From positions 1 through 42,455 of the forward strand of contig NZ_FLRH01000005.1 of the NCBI RefSeq assembly GCF_900089585.1: a stretch of 42,455 nucleotides of DNA. Reading direction: 5' to 3'. The notes under the pieces were generated by a model. The model made no database searches, had not been told where the DNA came from, and saw only the letters and a list, made by a program, of their open reading frames with translations. Positions 32,424-40,401 of the stretch are shown here, one piece after another. The stretch is from Micromonospora sediminicola (GTDB lineage Bacteria; Actinomycetota; Actinomycetes; Mycobacteriales; Micromonosporaceae). Position numbers and translations under genes: made by a program. Every line of letters starts with the position of its first letter. The first letter of the stretch is position 1.

Positions 32424-32953
32424 CGGCGGCGGCCGATGAGGAGCGGCCCCGGTACGGCTACGGCCGGGGCGGGCGGCCGTTGTGGTCGTCGCGGGACCGT
32501 GACGCGGAGGCGCTGCGGCGCGTACTGCGTCGGGCGGGTCTGCGGGACGTCGACGAGCGGCACCTGGACGGCTTCGCCGTCGAGGGTGCCAACGCCAGCA
32601 TGGACGGGCCGGAGCCGTTCAGCGTCGCCTACTGCGGCACCTCCGACGTGCCGCAGACGGTGACCGGCTACCGGACGGTGTTGGAGCGGGCCGGCTACCA
32701 TGTCGACGCGGATCCGCTCGGCGAGCACGTGCTGCTGGTGCCGCGACAACCCGCCCAGGCGGCGGCGCCGTCGGAGCGGCGGCTGATGGCGGCGGCCGTG
32801 GTGTGCGCGGTGGTGGCCGCCGTGGCGCTGCTCGCCTCCTGGATCGGATCCGGAGCGGTGCGCCTGGCCGGCGGCGTCGGCTCGGCCGTGCTCGGCGTGG
32901 CCACGGTGCTCCTGGCCGCCCAGTGGTACCGGCGGCGGGCGAACCTGGACTGA
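32420..32953 (+). CDS. Hypothetical protein with two C-terminal membrane segments
   Basis: 177 residues from GTG 32420, overlapping the upstream stop. A soluble part of ~115 residues (AEALRRVLRRAGLRDVDE, GYRTVLERAGYHVDADPL) precedes two hydrophobic helices (LMAAAVVCAVVAAVALLASW and LAGGVGSAVLGVATVLLAA) and a basic end (QWYRRRANLD). It may be a membrane-tethered partner of the preceding protein. The 272 bp after it contain nothing I can assign beyond a short direct repeat GTGAGGAT. Confidence 0.7.
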   Translation: MTAAADEERPRYGYGRGGRPLWSSRDRDAEALRRVLRRAGLRDVDERHLDGFAVEGANASMDGPEPFSVAYCGTSDVPQTVTGYRTVLERAGYHVDADPLGEHVLLVPRQPAQAAAPSERRLMAAAVVCAVVAAVALLASWIGSGAVRLAGGVGSAVLGVATVLLAAQWYRRRANLD

Positions 32954-33225
32954 GCGACTGGCCGTCGTCCTTCGCCGGGAGGTGAGGATTTCCGGGGTAG
33001 ATGTGAGGATCTGTGGTCCGCGGCGTTCTGCCACCCCACAGGCTTCGCGCGCGCGTTTTTGTGGTGCGTACGTGCACACCGCCGCCGTGCGCTACCAAGC
33101 GGCGGTGCCGCACAGCGGTGTCTGCGCAGCTCAGAGCACGCCTCGCGGTTTTCATTCTGAGATTCGGTGCGCGTGGCTACCGTCGTCGGTGCCGCCGGTA
33201 GCCGACGCCGCGATCCGGACTTCCT

Positions 33226-33654
33226 CTACCCCTGCGTGAGGGTGAGGGCTGCCCAGACCTGGCTGGTGCCGATCGGGTCGATGGCGCGCAGGTTCACCGG
33301 TACGTCGAGCACGACCAGGTGCGCGCGCTGGTGCCCGCCCGGACCGGGCGAGATCAGGCCGCGCACCGCGTGGTCGCCGTGGTCGTCGTCGACGCTGGGC
33401 TCCTGCGCCCCCAGCAGCCGCGCGGCGACCTCGGCCGGGAAGGGGCCACCCTGCCACTCGATCTCCCAGGTCCGGCCGCTGTTGCCGGGCCACCAGTCGA
33501 GATGAGTGGAGCCGTTGAGCGCGCTGCTCTCGCGCAGAGCCGTCAAGACCCGTCCCAGCACCTCGTAGTAGCGCGCCGGGTTCTCCCGCAGGGGGTGCAC
33601 TTCCGTCATGGCCTGCTCAACGACTCGGGCCGGGGTCAGGTCCGGCCCTGACAC
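33226..33654 (-). CDS. Hypothetical protein, paralogue of 24725-25195
   Basis: 142 residues from ATG 33654. It shares with the protein at 24725 the blocks RYYEVLGRVLTAL, LDWWPGNSGRTWEIEW and GPFPAEVAARLL, and a C-terminal VVLDVPVNLRAIDPIG that aligns with VMNVPVLLRALEPTG. Its N-terminus is about 13 residues longer. Unknown function. It is encoded on the opposite strand, facing its paralogue across ~8 kb. Confidence 0.75.
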   Translation of the reverse strand: MSGPDLTPARVVEQAMTEVHPLRENPARYYEVLGRVLTALRESSALNGSTHLDWWPGNSGRTWEIEWQGGPFPAEVAARLLGAQEPSVDDDHGDHAVRGLISPGPGGHQRAHLVVLDVPVNLRAIDPIGTSQVWAALTLTQG

Positions 33655-33996
33655 CCGGTGATCCTGCCGATGATCGTGGCGGCCACCGGCTGATCCGCAC
33701 GGTCACCAGCTGGCGCTCCCCCACGCCCTGGGGAGAGTTTCCGTCGCCTGGGCGTGGGGGCGACCGTTCAGTGACAGCCTGAAGAACGCAGGTCAGCGCA
33801 CTGAGAGTGACGGTCCGCCGTGGGGTCGGATCTCCCAGACCCGTACGCCGGAAACTTCACCTCCCCGGCGGTCCCGCCCGGTCGGGGCCGTGGGGGTCAC
33901 CCCCCTGCCCCCGCGTACGGCGTGTGCGGAAACTCGTCAGCGTGTGAGCTGCCCTACCGCTGCGTCTCGGCCCCCTGAGCTTGCAGGGATTGGACC

Positions 33997-34018
33997 GGCC
34001 CTCCCCGTGGGAGGGGCC
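33997..34018. other. Hairpin (CCCTCCC/GGGAGGG)
   Basis: Arms CCCTCCC and GGGAGGG are separated by three bases and extended by two more pairs after a one-base bulge. There is no T-tract. It may terminate transcription from either side weakly. Confidence 0.4.
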
Positions 34019-34144
34019 CAGGGGGTGGATCAGCAACAGCCGCGTACCCCGACCCTACCCGGCACCCTTCCCGAGCTACCGCGACGGCTGTTCGTGCTGG
34101 TGATCGCCGTTTCGCGGGCACACCTGTCCCGTGGTGACGTCGAT

Positions 34145-34259
34145 CGGATCAGCATCACGATCACCTGATCGAACAGTGATGCGATCAGTGATCCGATCAG
34201 CGTCATGTTGCTGTTTCGTCGGTGATTCGTCGGTGATCAGTCGCTGTTTCGTCGGTGAT
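34145..34259. repeat. GATC-rich inverted repeat and TTCGTCGGTGAT direct repeats
   Basis: TTCGTCGGTGAT occurs at 34215, 34226 and 34248, steps of 11 and 22 bp; two of the copies are preceded by GCTG. Just left of it, GATCGGATCA-GCATCAC pairs with GTGATGC-N6-TGATCCGATC, an inverted repeat with a 6-nt bulge. The base composition is distinctly poorer in G+C than the surroundings. It looks like an origin or a protein-binding array. Confidence 0.6.
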
Positions 34260-34750
34260 CGGCGGGCGGGCACGAGCAGACTCCGGGCGGGGCGGGCAGT
34301 CCTCTGTTGCCCGTCCCGCCCCGGAAATCCGAATCCTGCAGTCAGCGGATTGGCCAGTCGCCGTCGGAGCGGCGCGATGTGCTGGTCGCGCGGGGTCCAG
34401 CTGGCAGCTGAGTCGCGTAGCGCGGGATCCAACCGGTTGCTAGGTCGCGCTGGCGCTCGCCGTGACCTCAGGTCGTGCGCGGCGGCGAGCAACGGGGTCT
34501 CCCTCACGTGGTGCTGGCGGCGCGGTGTCCGGCTGGCGGCCGGGTCGCGCTGGGTGCGGCGGTCCGGCTGGCGGCCGGTCGCGCATGGTGGCCCGATCAT
34601 GCACGGCGGCCGGCGGGCCTGCAAGCAGGCGTAACGGTGCGGCGTTTCCCCTGCCCGACCCGTTCCCGTCCCGACCCGGGGATCTGACTTCCGAAGGCTG
34701 CCTACCTGCCGGACCGGCCGGTTTCCGGCCGGTCCCGATAGGAGACCGGC

Positions 34751-34773
34751 CGGGGCAAGGTTGTCTTGCCCCG
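34751..34773. terminator. Perfect 9-bp hairpin
   Basis: CGGGGCAAG and CTTGCCCCG flank a 5-nt loop. It sits ~170 bp upstream of the RiPP-like cassette and may insulate it from upstream transcription. No T-tract, so it is terminator-like only. Confidence 0.45.
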
Positions 34774-34880
34774 CCCGGACTGCGGTTCGCACGTCTTCTG
34801 GGTTCGCACGTTACTTGGCGCCGGATTCGCGGCCAGTGGTCCTCGCGGACCGGGTCGACTTGCCCGGCCGCGTTATCAGC

Positions 34881-34909
34881 TTCACACAGCGAAGCCTCCG
34901 CGCTACTTT
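34881..34909 (+). promoter_or_regulatory. Promoter of the RiPP-like cassette
   Basis: TTCACA (34881-34886), a 17-bp spacer and TACTTT (34904-34909) lie in a locally AT-richer stretch, with the predicted start near 34916 and the ribosome site GGGGAGG before ATG 34945. Confidence 0.45.
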
Positions 34910-34944
34910 CTGCTGATCGTTGGTGGTCGATGGGGAGGTCTGTG

Positions 34945-35088
34945 ATGTCGGCGAAGAGCAACCCGGGTGACGGCACCCACGGGCGGGGCACCAAGGGCAG
35001 CAAGGCCCTGGCCGGTGAGACCGCCCGGGGGCCGGTGGGGTTCCTGGCGGACCTGGCGCGGGGGCTGCGGGGCCTGCTGCGCGGGTGA
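34945..35088 (+). CDS. 47-aa peptide, putative RiPP precursor
   Basis: 47 residues from ATG 34945, with GGGGAGG at 6 bp. The first half is polar and rich in G, K, S and T (SNPGDGTHGRGTKGSKALAG), followed by ETARGP and a hydrophobic amphipathic end VGFLADLARGLRGLLRG. The stop overlaps the GTG start of the asparagine synthase-like gene (GTGA), so the two are coupled. A short peptide translated directly before a macrolactam-cyclase-like enzyme is typical of RiPP clusters such as lasso peptides. A Gly-to-Asp ring of eight residues (GPVGFLAD) can be drawn, but the usual Thr at leader position -2 is not met. It may be something else. Confidence 0.6.
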   Translation: MSAKSNPGDGTHGRGTKGSKALAGETARGPVGFLADLARGLRGLLRG

Positions 35089-36407
35089 GGCAGCTTCGCC
35101 CCGCGTTCCGGGGCCCGTCAGGCCGGGTGGACGTCGACCCCCTGGTCGTGGCGGACCCGGACGCGCGGGTGGCCTGCGGCGAGCTGGCCCGGTTGTTCAC
35201 CGGAGTCGGGGTGACCGGCGAGTTCCCGACCGGGAGCTGGTGGCAGGGCGTGGAGTTGGTGTGGCCCGCGCCGACGGCCCGCCCGGCCGGCGGGCCGCTG
35301 CGCGAGGTGTTCACCCGGGCGGTGGCCGAGATGTGCGGTGACGCGACGGTGGTCGGGGTGAACTTCTCCGGCGGTCTGGACTCCCTCGCGGTGCTGGTGG
35401 CGGTGTGCCGGCTGGTCCCGGCGCGACCGGTGGTGGCGTTCACCGTGGACCTGGTCGACGACGACGGCGCGAGCACCGCGGCGGTGGCCGCCGCGCTGAT
35501 CGCCGCCCTGCGGCTGCCGGCCCGCTTGGTGGTGGTCGACCCTGATGCGGCTGGTCCCGCACCGCCGTGGTCGCCGCTGGGCCCGAGGTTCGACGCGCTG
35601 CCGCACCTGAACGCCCGGGTCAACGCCGCGGCGGCGGACGCCGGTTGTGGGGTGCTGCTGTCGGGCAACGGCGCCGACGAGCTGCTGGCGGCCGGGTCGT
35701 TCGCCTCGGCCGAGGTCACCGGCCGGTGGGGTATACGCGGGGCCCGCCGCTATGTGGTCGACCTGGCGCGCACCGAGGCGGGTTGGCCCGGTGAGGTGGC
35801 GGCGGTCGCGGCCCGGGCGCTGCCGGCCGGGTGGTCGGCGGCGGCGTACTGGGCGGCGAACTGGCCGCGGCTGTGCCGGCCAACCGTGTCGCCGGTGCTG
35901 GCGGCCGGCCACCGGACCCAGGCGCGGGCCTGGGCGGCGGGGTGGGTACGCGAGCAGGTCGCTGGCCATGCGCGGGCAGGCAGGTCGTGGGCGCAGGCCG
36001 ATCGGGTCGACACGTTCTGGCCGCGCGGGTTCAGCCCCGCCGCCGGGGTCGTGCCGGAGGGCTCGCCGTTTCTGCATCCGGATCTGGTCGCCGCCGGCCT
36101 GGCGGTGCCGGTCGCTTCGCGCTACGACCCTCACCCCGCGCACGCCTACCACCGGATCAAGCCCCTGGTCGTCAGGTTGTTCCCGGCCGAGATGCGGGCC
36201 GGGTTGCCGACGGTGAAGCGGTACTACGCCGCCGCGCTGGCCCGCGCGGTCGCCGGTCCGCTGGCCGCGCCAACGGCCGTGCGAGCGGGGTTGCTCGACG
36301 CCGCTGCGGTCACGTCCTGCACGGACACGGCGACCCGACTGACGGTGGCGGCGGTGGAGACCTGGCTCGCCGGCGCGGTCGCGCGCGGCTATCGGGTCAG
36401 CGGGTGA
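35085..36407 (+). CDS. Asparagine synthase-like ATP-dependent amidoligase without glutaminase domain
   Basis: 440 residues from GTG 35085. The ATP-pyrophosphatase loop FSGGLDSLAVL is at 94-104 and the second conserved motif SGNGADELL at 193-201. Only ~90 residues precede the P-loop and there is no Cys2 glutaminase domain, so it cannot take ammonia from glutamine in the standard way. Known relatives of this form include beta-lactam synthetase and lasso-peptide cyclases, which adenylate a side-chain carboxylate and form an amide. It is coupled to the 47-aa peptide gene and converges with a GNAT gene with an 11-bp overlap. Substrate assignment is inference. Confidence 0.8.
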   Translation: MRQLRPAFRGPSGRVDVDPLVVADPDARVACGELARLFTGVGVTGEFPTGSWWQGVELVWPAPTARPAGGPLREVFTRAVAEMCGDATVVGVNFSGGLDSLAVLVAVCRLVPARPVVAFTVDLVDDDGASTAAVAAALIAALRLPARLVVVDPDAAGPAPPWSPLGPRFDALPHLNARVNAAAADAGCGVLLSGNGADELLAAGSFASAEVTGRWGIRGARRYVVDLARTEAGWPGEVAAVAARALPAGWSAAAYWAANWPRLCRPTVSPVLAAGHRTQARAWAAGWVREQVAGHARAGRSWAQADRVDTFWPRGFSPAAGVVPEGSPFLHPDLVAAGLAVPVASRYDPHPAHAYHRIKPLVVRLFPAEMRAGLPTVKRYYAAALARAVAGPLAAPTAVRAGLLDAAAVTSCTDTATRLTVAAVETWLAGAVARGYRVSG

Positions 36408-37245
36408 GCTGGTAGGACCACAGCCGGTCCACCTCGACGAACCCGACCCGCTTGTACAGGGCGTTCGCGGCAACCCGGGACCGCTCCGGATCGTCGTCGG
36501 GGGCGTCGTCGTCGACGTAGAGGATGACCTCCCGGGCGCCGAGTCCGGCCAGCAGGTCCAGGGCCGACCCGAGCAGCCGCAGCCCCAGCCCCTCGCCCCG
36601 GGCCACGGGCTGCACGCCGATCCACCAGAGCACGCCGATCCCGTCGACCGGTTCGCCGATGGTCGCCTCGGCCACCACCTGGCCGTCCCGCTGGACCTGC
36701 AGCACGCGGCGGTCCTCGTCGCAGCTGGTCCGGTACGAGCAGGTCGGCAGGCTGGGGGCGGGCAGGTCCCGGCGCATGTACCGCCACAGGTCGCTGCCGG
36801 TGAAACCCCGGTCGAGCAGGGCGGCGTGGGTGGCCGACCGGTGCCGTACCGGCAGGGCCTCCAGGCCCAGGCCCAGCGCCGTGGCGAAGGAGAACGCCTC
36901 CACCGTCGGGCAGCCGGCCAGGCCGGCGAGCGCGTGGTCGAGCAGCCGCCGCACGGCCGAGGGATCCTCCCGGGCGTGCAGCCACAGGATCACTCCGGCG
37001 CCGTCGCGCGACCGCCGGGCGTAGGCGACCGCGCCGGCCGGCGCTCCGTCGGCGTCGCGCAGCACCTCGGTGCGCAGGTCGGTCAACTCGGCCCACCACG
37101 CCGAGTCCACCGGTGACGTGCCGTCGATCGCGGCCTGCAGGCGCCCCACGGTGCACGCCGGTTGACCGGGCAGCCGGTCGGCGTTGACCAGGTCGACCAG
37201 CTCCGGCGTGGCGGTGGTGACGGGTGTCAGCAGCGACGTGGCCAC
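36397..37245 (-). CDS. Tandem-GNAT acetyltransferase
   Basis: 282 residues from GTG 37245, preceded by AAGGAGG at the right distance. Two GNAT-like halves are visible. The first (residues ~1-150) is degenerate (AGAVAYARRSRDGAGVILW). The second has the beta strands VLQVQRDGQVVAEATIG, WWIGVQPVARGEGLGLRLLG with the acetyl-CoA loop, EVILYVDDDAP and ALYKRVGFVEVDRLW. Mycothiol synthase has a comparable two-domain plan, but this protein is on an element and faces the amidoligase. Acetyltransferases occur in some lasso clusters (albusnodin), so a tailoring role is possible. It may equally be unrelated. Confidence 0.8.
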   Translation of the reverse strand: MATSLLTPVTTATPELVDLVNADRLPGQPACTVGRLQAAIDGTSPVDSAWWAELTDLRTEVLRDADGAPAGAVAYARRSRDGAGVILWLHAREDPSAVRRLLDHALAGLAGCPTVEAFSFATALGLGLEALPVRHRSATHAALLDRGFTGSDLWRYMRRDLPAPSLPTCSYRTSCDEDRRVLQVQRDGQVVAEATIGEPVDGIGVLWWIGVQPVARGEGLGLRLLGSALDLLAGLGAREVILYVDDDAPDDDPERSRVAANALYKRVGFVEVDRLWSYQLTR

Positions 37246-37317
37246 GGGTGACCTCCTTCTCTGGGTGCCCGTTGGGTCAACGACCATCATCGGTCCAGCG
37301 GCGGGCCGCCGGCGCTG

Positions 37318-38622
37318 TCACGGGTGGAGTCGGCGCAGCAGCGTGCCGCCGTCGGTGTGCTCGCGCAGGTAGTCAGCGAGCGCCGCCAGGGCGGCGCCGG
37401 GCCGCGGCGGTTGCTCGGGTCGCCGCCGGGTGAGGACGGTCCCGCGGCGCTTCGGCGCGGGGCCCCGGCGCTTCAGGGGTGCGCCGACGGCGGTGGCGTG
37501 CAGCTTCTTCACGGTGGCGTCGATGGCGTGGATGCCGGTCTCCCCGCGCAGGGTCAATGGTGGCTCGTCCCAGGCGTCGGTGTCGCTGGGCGGTTGCAGG
37601 CCGGTCAGCGGGTCGGCCTTGGTGATGGCGGCGTGGTAGACGCCCAGCGCGGCGGCGGCGTAGGCGCGGGCGGCCCGCTCGGCGCGTCCGGCAAGGTCGG
37701 TGACGTGGGCGTGGGCGAGCTTGGCGCGTTGCCGGCCGGTTTCCTGCCACAGCTCGTGCACGGCGGCGGTCTGCTCGACCACCGCGGCCGGCAGGACAGC
37801 CGAGGGCGTCGGCGGCTCGGCGGTGGCCTCGCTCTCGGCCGTCAGGTGCAGTTCGCGCGCGGCGGCCCAGGCTTTGACCAGCGCCTGGTAGAGCCTCCAG
37901 TGCTGGTGGAGGAGTTCGTCGGCGCGCGCCGGCCACGGTTCGGCGTCGACGCCGTCGGGGTGCGGGGCGACGACGGTGGGGTACGCGGCGGTGTGGGCGG
38001 CGTGCTGGTTGCGGTAGAAGTCGCGGCCCCGCTCGGTGATGCGGTAGCCGTCCGGGCATTCCTCGGCCAGCGGCGGTATGTGCCGCTCGATCAGCACGTG
38101 CTCGATCGTCGTGGAGTAGTTCCAGGTCAACGGCTTGCCGCGTTGGTCGGCGGTCCACAGCAGCGCCAGGACCTCCCACGCGCGCAGGCTGAGCCCGACC
38201 TTGGGTTTTGCCCCGGTGGTCAGGGAGGTGCCGGCGCGGGCGGCGGCCCGGCCGGCCCGGGTCAGCGCGACGGTGTGCATCACCCCGAGCGCGGTGCCGC
38301 GGGTGTTGCGGGTGATCAGTCCTCGGCTGGCCAGGGCGGCCATGGTGGAGCCGTTGCCCTGGTTGTCCCACCCGAACAGCTCCAGCTGCTGCTGCAGGGT
38401 GGTGATGCCGACCAGCCGGCGGTCGGAGGGCTCGTGCGCGAAGTCGATGCGCCGCCACTCGACCGCCGGGGTGCCGTCGAACTTGCCGAGGGACGCGTCG
38501 CGGCGCCGGATGGCCTCCTTCTGCTGGTCGAGCAGGTAGATCGCGCGCAGGGTGCCCTGCTGGCGGTCGTTGAGTTCCGTCCAGGCGGTCAGCGCCACCG
38601 GGGTGCGCGCCTTGGCGGTCAT
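37318..38622 (-). CDS. Hypothetical protein (434 aa) with winged-helix-like part
   Basis: 434 residues from ATG 38622, overlapping the integrase stop (ATGA). The N-terminal half looks like a DNA-binding protein: LNDRQQGTLRAIYLLDQQKE, then STMAALASRGLITRNTRG and VALTRAGRAAARAG, which read as recognition helix and wing. The second half is helical (LLHQHWRLYQALVKAWAAAR, AERAARAYAAAALGVYHAA) and ends with a basic tail. It could assist or regulate the recombinase, with which it is coupled. Family not recognised. Confidence 0.75.
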   Translation of the reverse strand: MTAKARTPVALTAWTELNDRQQGTLRAIYLLDQQKEAIRRRDASLGKFDGTPAVEWRRIDFAHEPSDRRLVGITTLQQQLELFGWDNQGNGSTMAALASRGLITRNTRGTALGVMHTVALTRAGRAAARAGTSLTTGAKPKVGLSLRAWEVLALLWTADQRGKPLTWNYSTTIEHVLIERHIPPLAEECPDGYRITERGRDFYRNQHAAHTAAYPTVVAPHPDGVDAEPWPARADELLHQHWRLYQALVKAWAAARELHLTAESEATAEPPTPSAVLPAAVVEQTAAVHELWQETGRQRAKLAHAHVTDLAGRAERAARAYAAAALGVYHAAITKADPLTGLQPPSDTDAWDEPPLTLRGETGIHAIDATVKKLHATAVGAPLKRRGPAPKRRGTVLTRRRPEQPPRPGAALAALADYLREHTDGGTLLRRLHP

Positions 38623-39686
38623 GCCGTCTCCTCGTCGGGTGATTCCGGGGAATGCTCGTCGCCGGCGGCGGTGAGGTACGCGGCGAGGGTGTAGGCCGGC
38701 GCCCGGTCGAGGCGCTGCCCGCCGTGGTCGTAGCGGCGGGTGGTGCGGGCGTCGGCGTGCCCGAGTTGCTCCTGGACGTCTTCCAGGCGGGCGCCGGCGT
38801 CGCGGGCCAGGGTGGCGCAGGTGTGGCGCAGCACGTGGGGGCTCATCTTGACCGGGATCTTCGCCGTGGTGGCCAGGCGGCGCAGCAGCCGCCACACCGC
38901 GCCCCGGTCGACCCGGGCGCCGCTGGCCGTGGCCACCAGGGGCCGGCGTGGCCGGGCCCCGGCCTGCCCGGGGAGCACCGGCATCCGGGCCTCGGTCAGG
39001 TCGGGTCGGCCGGCGAGGTAGGCGTCCAGTCGGCGGGTGACCGGGGCCGGCAACGCGACCAGGTGCTCACCGCCGCCCTTGGCGGTGAAGCGCAGGACGC
39101 GGTGGTTGCGGTTGTGGCCGAGCTGCTCGACGTCGGCCCCGACGAGCTCTCCCACGCGCAGCCCGCCATAGAGCAGCAGAGCGACGATCGCCGCGGTGCG
39201 GGCGGCCTGGGGGCCGGTGTCGGCGTCGGCGGCGGCGAGCAGCGCCTCGGCCTGGGCGCGGGACAGCCCGGGAGTGCTCGGCCGGGTCGGGTCGGTCTTC
39301 GGCTTCTGCTTGGGGTTGATCGCGGCGGGGTTGGCCCGGTCGGTGCGGTCCTCGGCGATCAACCAGGAGTAGAACGCCGACACGGCGGCGAGGCGACGGG
39401 CCCGGGTCGCCGCCGACGCGCGGCCGGTGGCCTCCTGGGCGCGAAGCCAGGCGTTGGTGTGCACCCGGCGGGCCTCGGTGAGCGGGTCGACGCCGGAGAC
39501 GGCGAGGAAGGTCAGCCAGTGCCGCAGGTCCCGCTGGTAGGCGTCGCGGGTGTGCGGCGAGGCGTAGGAGACCAGCCACTCGCGCAGCAGCTCCTCCAGG
39601 ACGTCGCCGGCGGCACCCCCCACGGTGGGGAGCCCACCGTGGGGGGCCGGGACGGCGGGCAGCACCTCGCCGGACAGGACGGTCAC
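38619..39686 (-). CDS. int: Tyrosine recombinase / integrase
   Basis: 355 residues from GTG 39686, overlapping the upstream stop; the longer frame has no support. The SAM-like core-binding domain spans ~30-115 (LLREWLVSYASPHTRDAYQR, FYSWLIAED). The catalytic domain has all six residues: R177 (LLYGGLRVGEL), K203 (FTAKGGGEH), H284 and R287 (SPHVLRHTCATL), H310 (QLGHADA) and Y319 (TTRRYDHGG). It could integrate the element or resolve dimers (XerC/D-like size). No attachment site or tRNA is adjacent, which fits a resolvase or plasmid role at least as well. Palindrome copy 6 lies in its last codons. Confidence 0.92.
   Translation of the reverse strand: MTVLSGEVLPAVPAPHGGLPTVGGAAGDVLEELLREWLVSYASPHTRDAYQRDLRHWLTFLAVSGVDPLTEARRVHTNAWLRAQEATGRASAATRARRLAAVSAFYSWLIAEDRTDRANPAAINPKQKPKTDPTRPSTPGLSRAQAEALLAAADADTGPQAARTAAIVALLLYGGLRVGELVGADVEQLGHNRNHRVLRFTAKGGGEHLVALPAPVTRRLDAYLAGRPDLTEARMPVLPGQAGARPRRPLVATASGARVDRGAVWRLLRRLATTAKIPVKMSPHVLRHTCATLARDAGARLEDVQEQLGHADARTTRRYDHGGQRLDRAPAYTLAAYLTAAGDEHSPESPDEETA
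38641..38654. repeat. Dispersed palindrome copy 6 (integrase C-terminus)
   Basis: GATTCCGGGGAATG keeps both ATTCC and GGAAT arms. It lies in the codons for the unconserved acidic tail of the recombinase (HSPES). Confidence 0.55.
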
Positions 39687-40027
39687 CGGATCCTCCGGTC
39701 GCGTTGCTCGGCGCGCAGGCACGCCGGGTGCCAGCGGGCGTACCGGAAGCCGCCGTCGTCGACGGTCGGCACCGGCAACGCGTCGTGCAGCGGCACGTAC
39801 TGGCCGCAGCCGGCCCGCCCGCACCGGTTGGCCGGGTCGGCCCGGTCCGCGGCGTCGACGTCGTCGTCGACGGGCGGCAGCTCGGCGTCGAGGTAGACGG
39901 TGACGCCGTTACCGGAGCGGCGCGGCCGGGCCGGGCTCTCCCGCGTGACGGTGAGCGCCCGGCCGATAGCGAGGGTGGCGGCGTCAGCCTGGTCGACGTC
40001 GTCGGCGACGATCCGCACCCTGATCAC
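39683..40027 (-). CDS. Hypothetical protein (114 aa)
   Basis: 114 residues from GTG 40027, overlapping upstream and downstream genes by GTGA. It begins IRVRIVADDVDQADAATLAI (strand-helix) and has VTVYLDAELPPVDDD. It ends with a possible zinc site: CGRAGCGQYVP, H and C in RWHPACLRAEQ. It lies directly upstream of the recombinase gene, where excisionase genes often sit, but it does not look like an Xis. Confidence 0.72.
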   Translation of the reverse strand: MIRVRIVADDVDQADAATLAIGRALTVTRESPARPRRSGNGVTVYLDAELPPVDDDVDAADRADPANRCGRAGCGQYVPLHDALPVPTVDDGGFRYARWHPACLRAEQRDRRIR

Positions 40028-40401
40028 GGTCCGGCCACCAAGTCGACGAACGCCTCCGTTCGCGCGTACTTCACGGTGGTGCTGTGCCCGTCCCAGCCGA
40101 CCGGGTGGGCGGGCAGGTGCCACGACACCTGGCCGGTGGGCAGCTCCAGGTAGACCACTACCGGGCGGGGGTCGGTCGGGTCGTGGCCGACGCCGGCCGG
40201 GACGCCGGCCTCGTGGGCCAGCGCGAGGGCGGTCCAGATCAGGGCGTTGCGCCGCGCGTAGGCGGCGGTGATCTCCGGGGTGTCCGGTCCGGTGTGGCCA
40301 CGCCGAGACGGGTCGAGCGCGGCGATCGCGGCCAGGGTGCTGGCGAGGCGGGCCCGGGCTTCGCGGGCCAGCCTGGTGCTGGCGTCGACGGGAGCGCTCA
40401 C
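40024..40401 (-). CDS. Hypothetical protein (125 aa)
   Basis: 125 residues from GTG 40401 with GTGA overlaps on both sides. The N-terminal half is helical (LAREARARLASTLAAIAAL, EITAAYARRNALIWTALALA). The C-terminal half has strands PVVVYLELPTGQVSWHLPAH and a STTVKYARTEAF ending. It is soluble. No family is recognised. It is part of the leftward run leading to the recombinase. Confidence 0.72.
   Translation of the reverse strand: MSAPVDASTRLAREARARLASTLAAIAALDPSRRGHTGPDTPEITAAYARRNALIWTALALAHEAGVPAGVGHDPTDPRPVVVYLELPTGQVSWHLPAHPVGWDGHSTTVKYARTEAFVDLVAGP

Larger units (their letters stand above)
33655..34944. other. 1.3-kb non-coding region with hairpins and iteron-like repeats
   Basis: No supported gene: long frames exist on both strands but have no ribosome sites, and their protein character comes from repeats. 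It holds a hairpin at 33997-34018, a lower-GC GATC-rich inverted repeat with direct repeats at 34141-34260, a perfect 9-bp hairpin at 34751-34773 and a promoter at 34881-34909. The layout could suit a replication origin or partition site. Confidence 0.5.

Noticed and set aside
34131..34634. Plus-strand frame of 167 residues in the 33.7-34.9 kb gap
   Set aside because: Its start lies in the direct-repeat block and the translation (CCCFVGDSSV and similar) mirrors the DNA repeats; no support for a gene.
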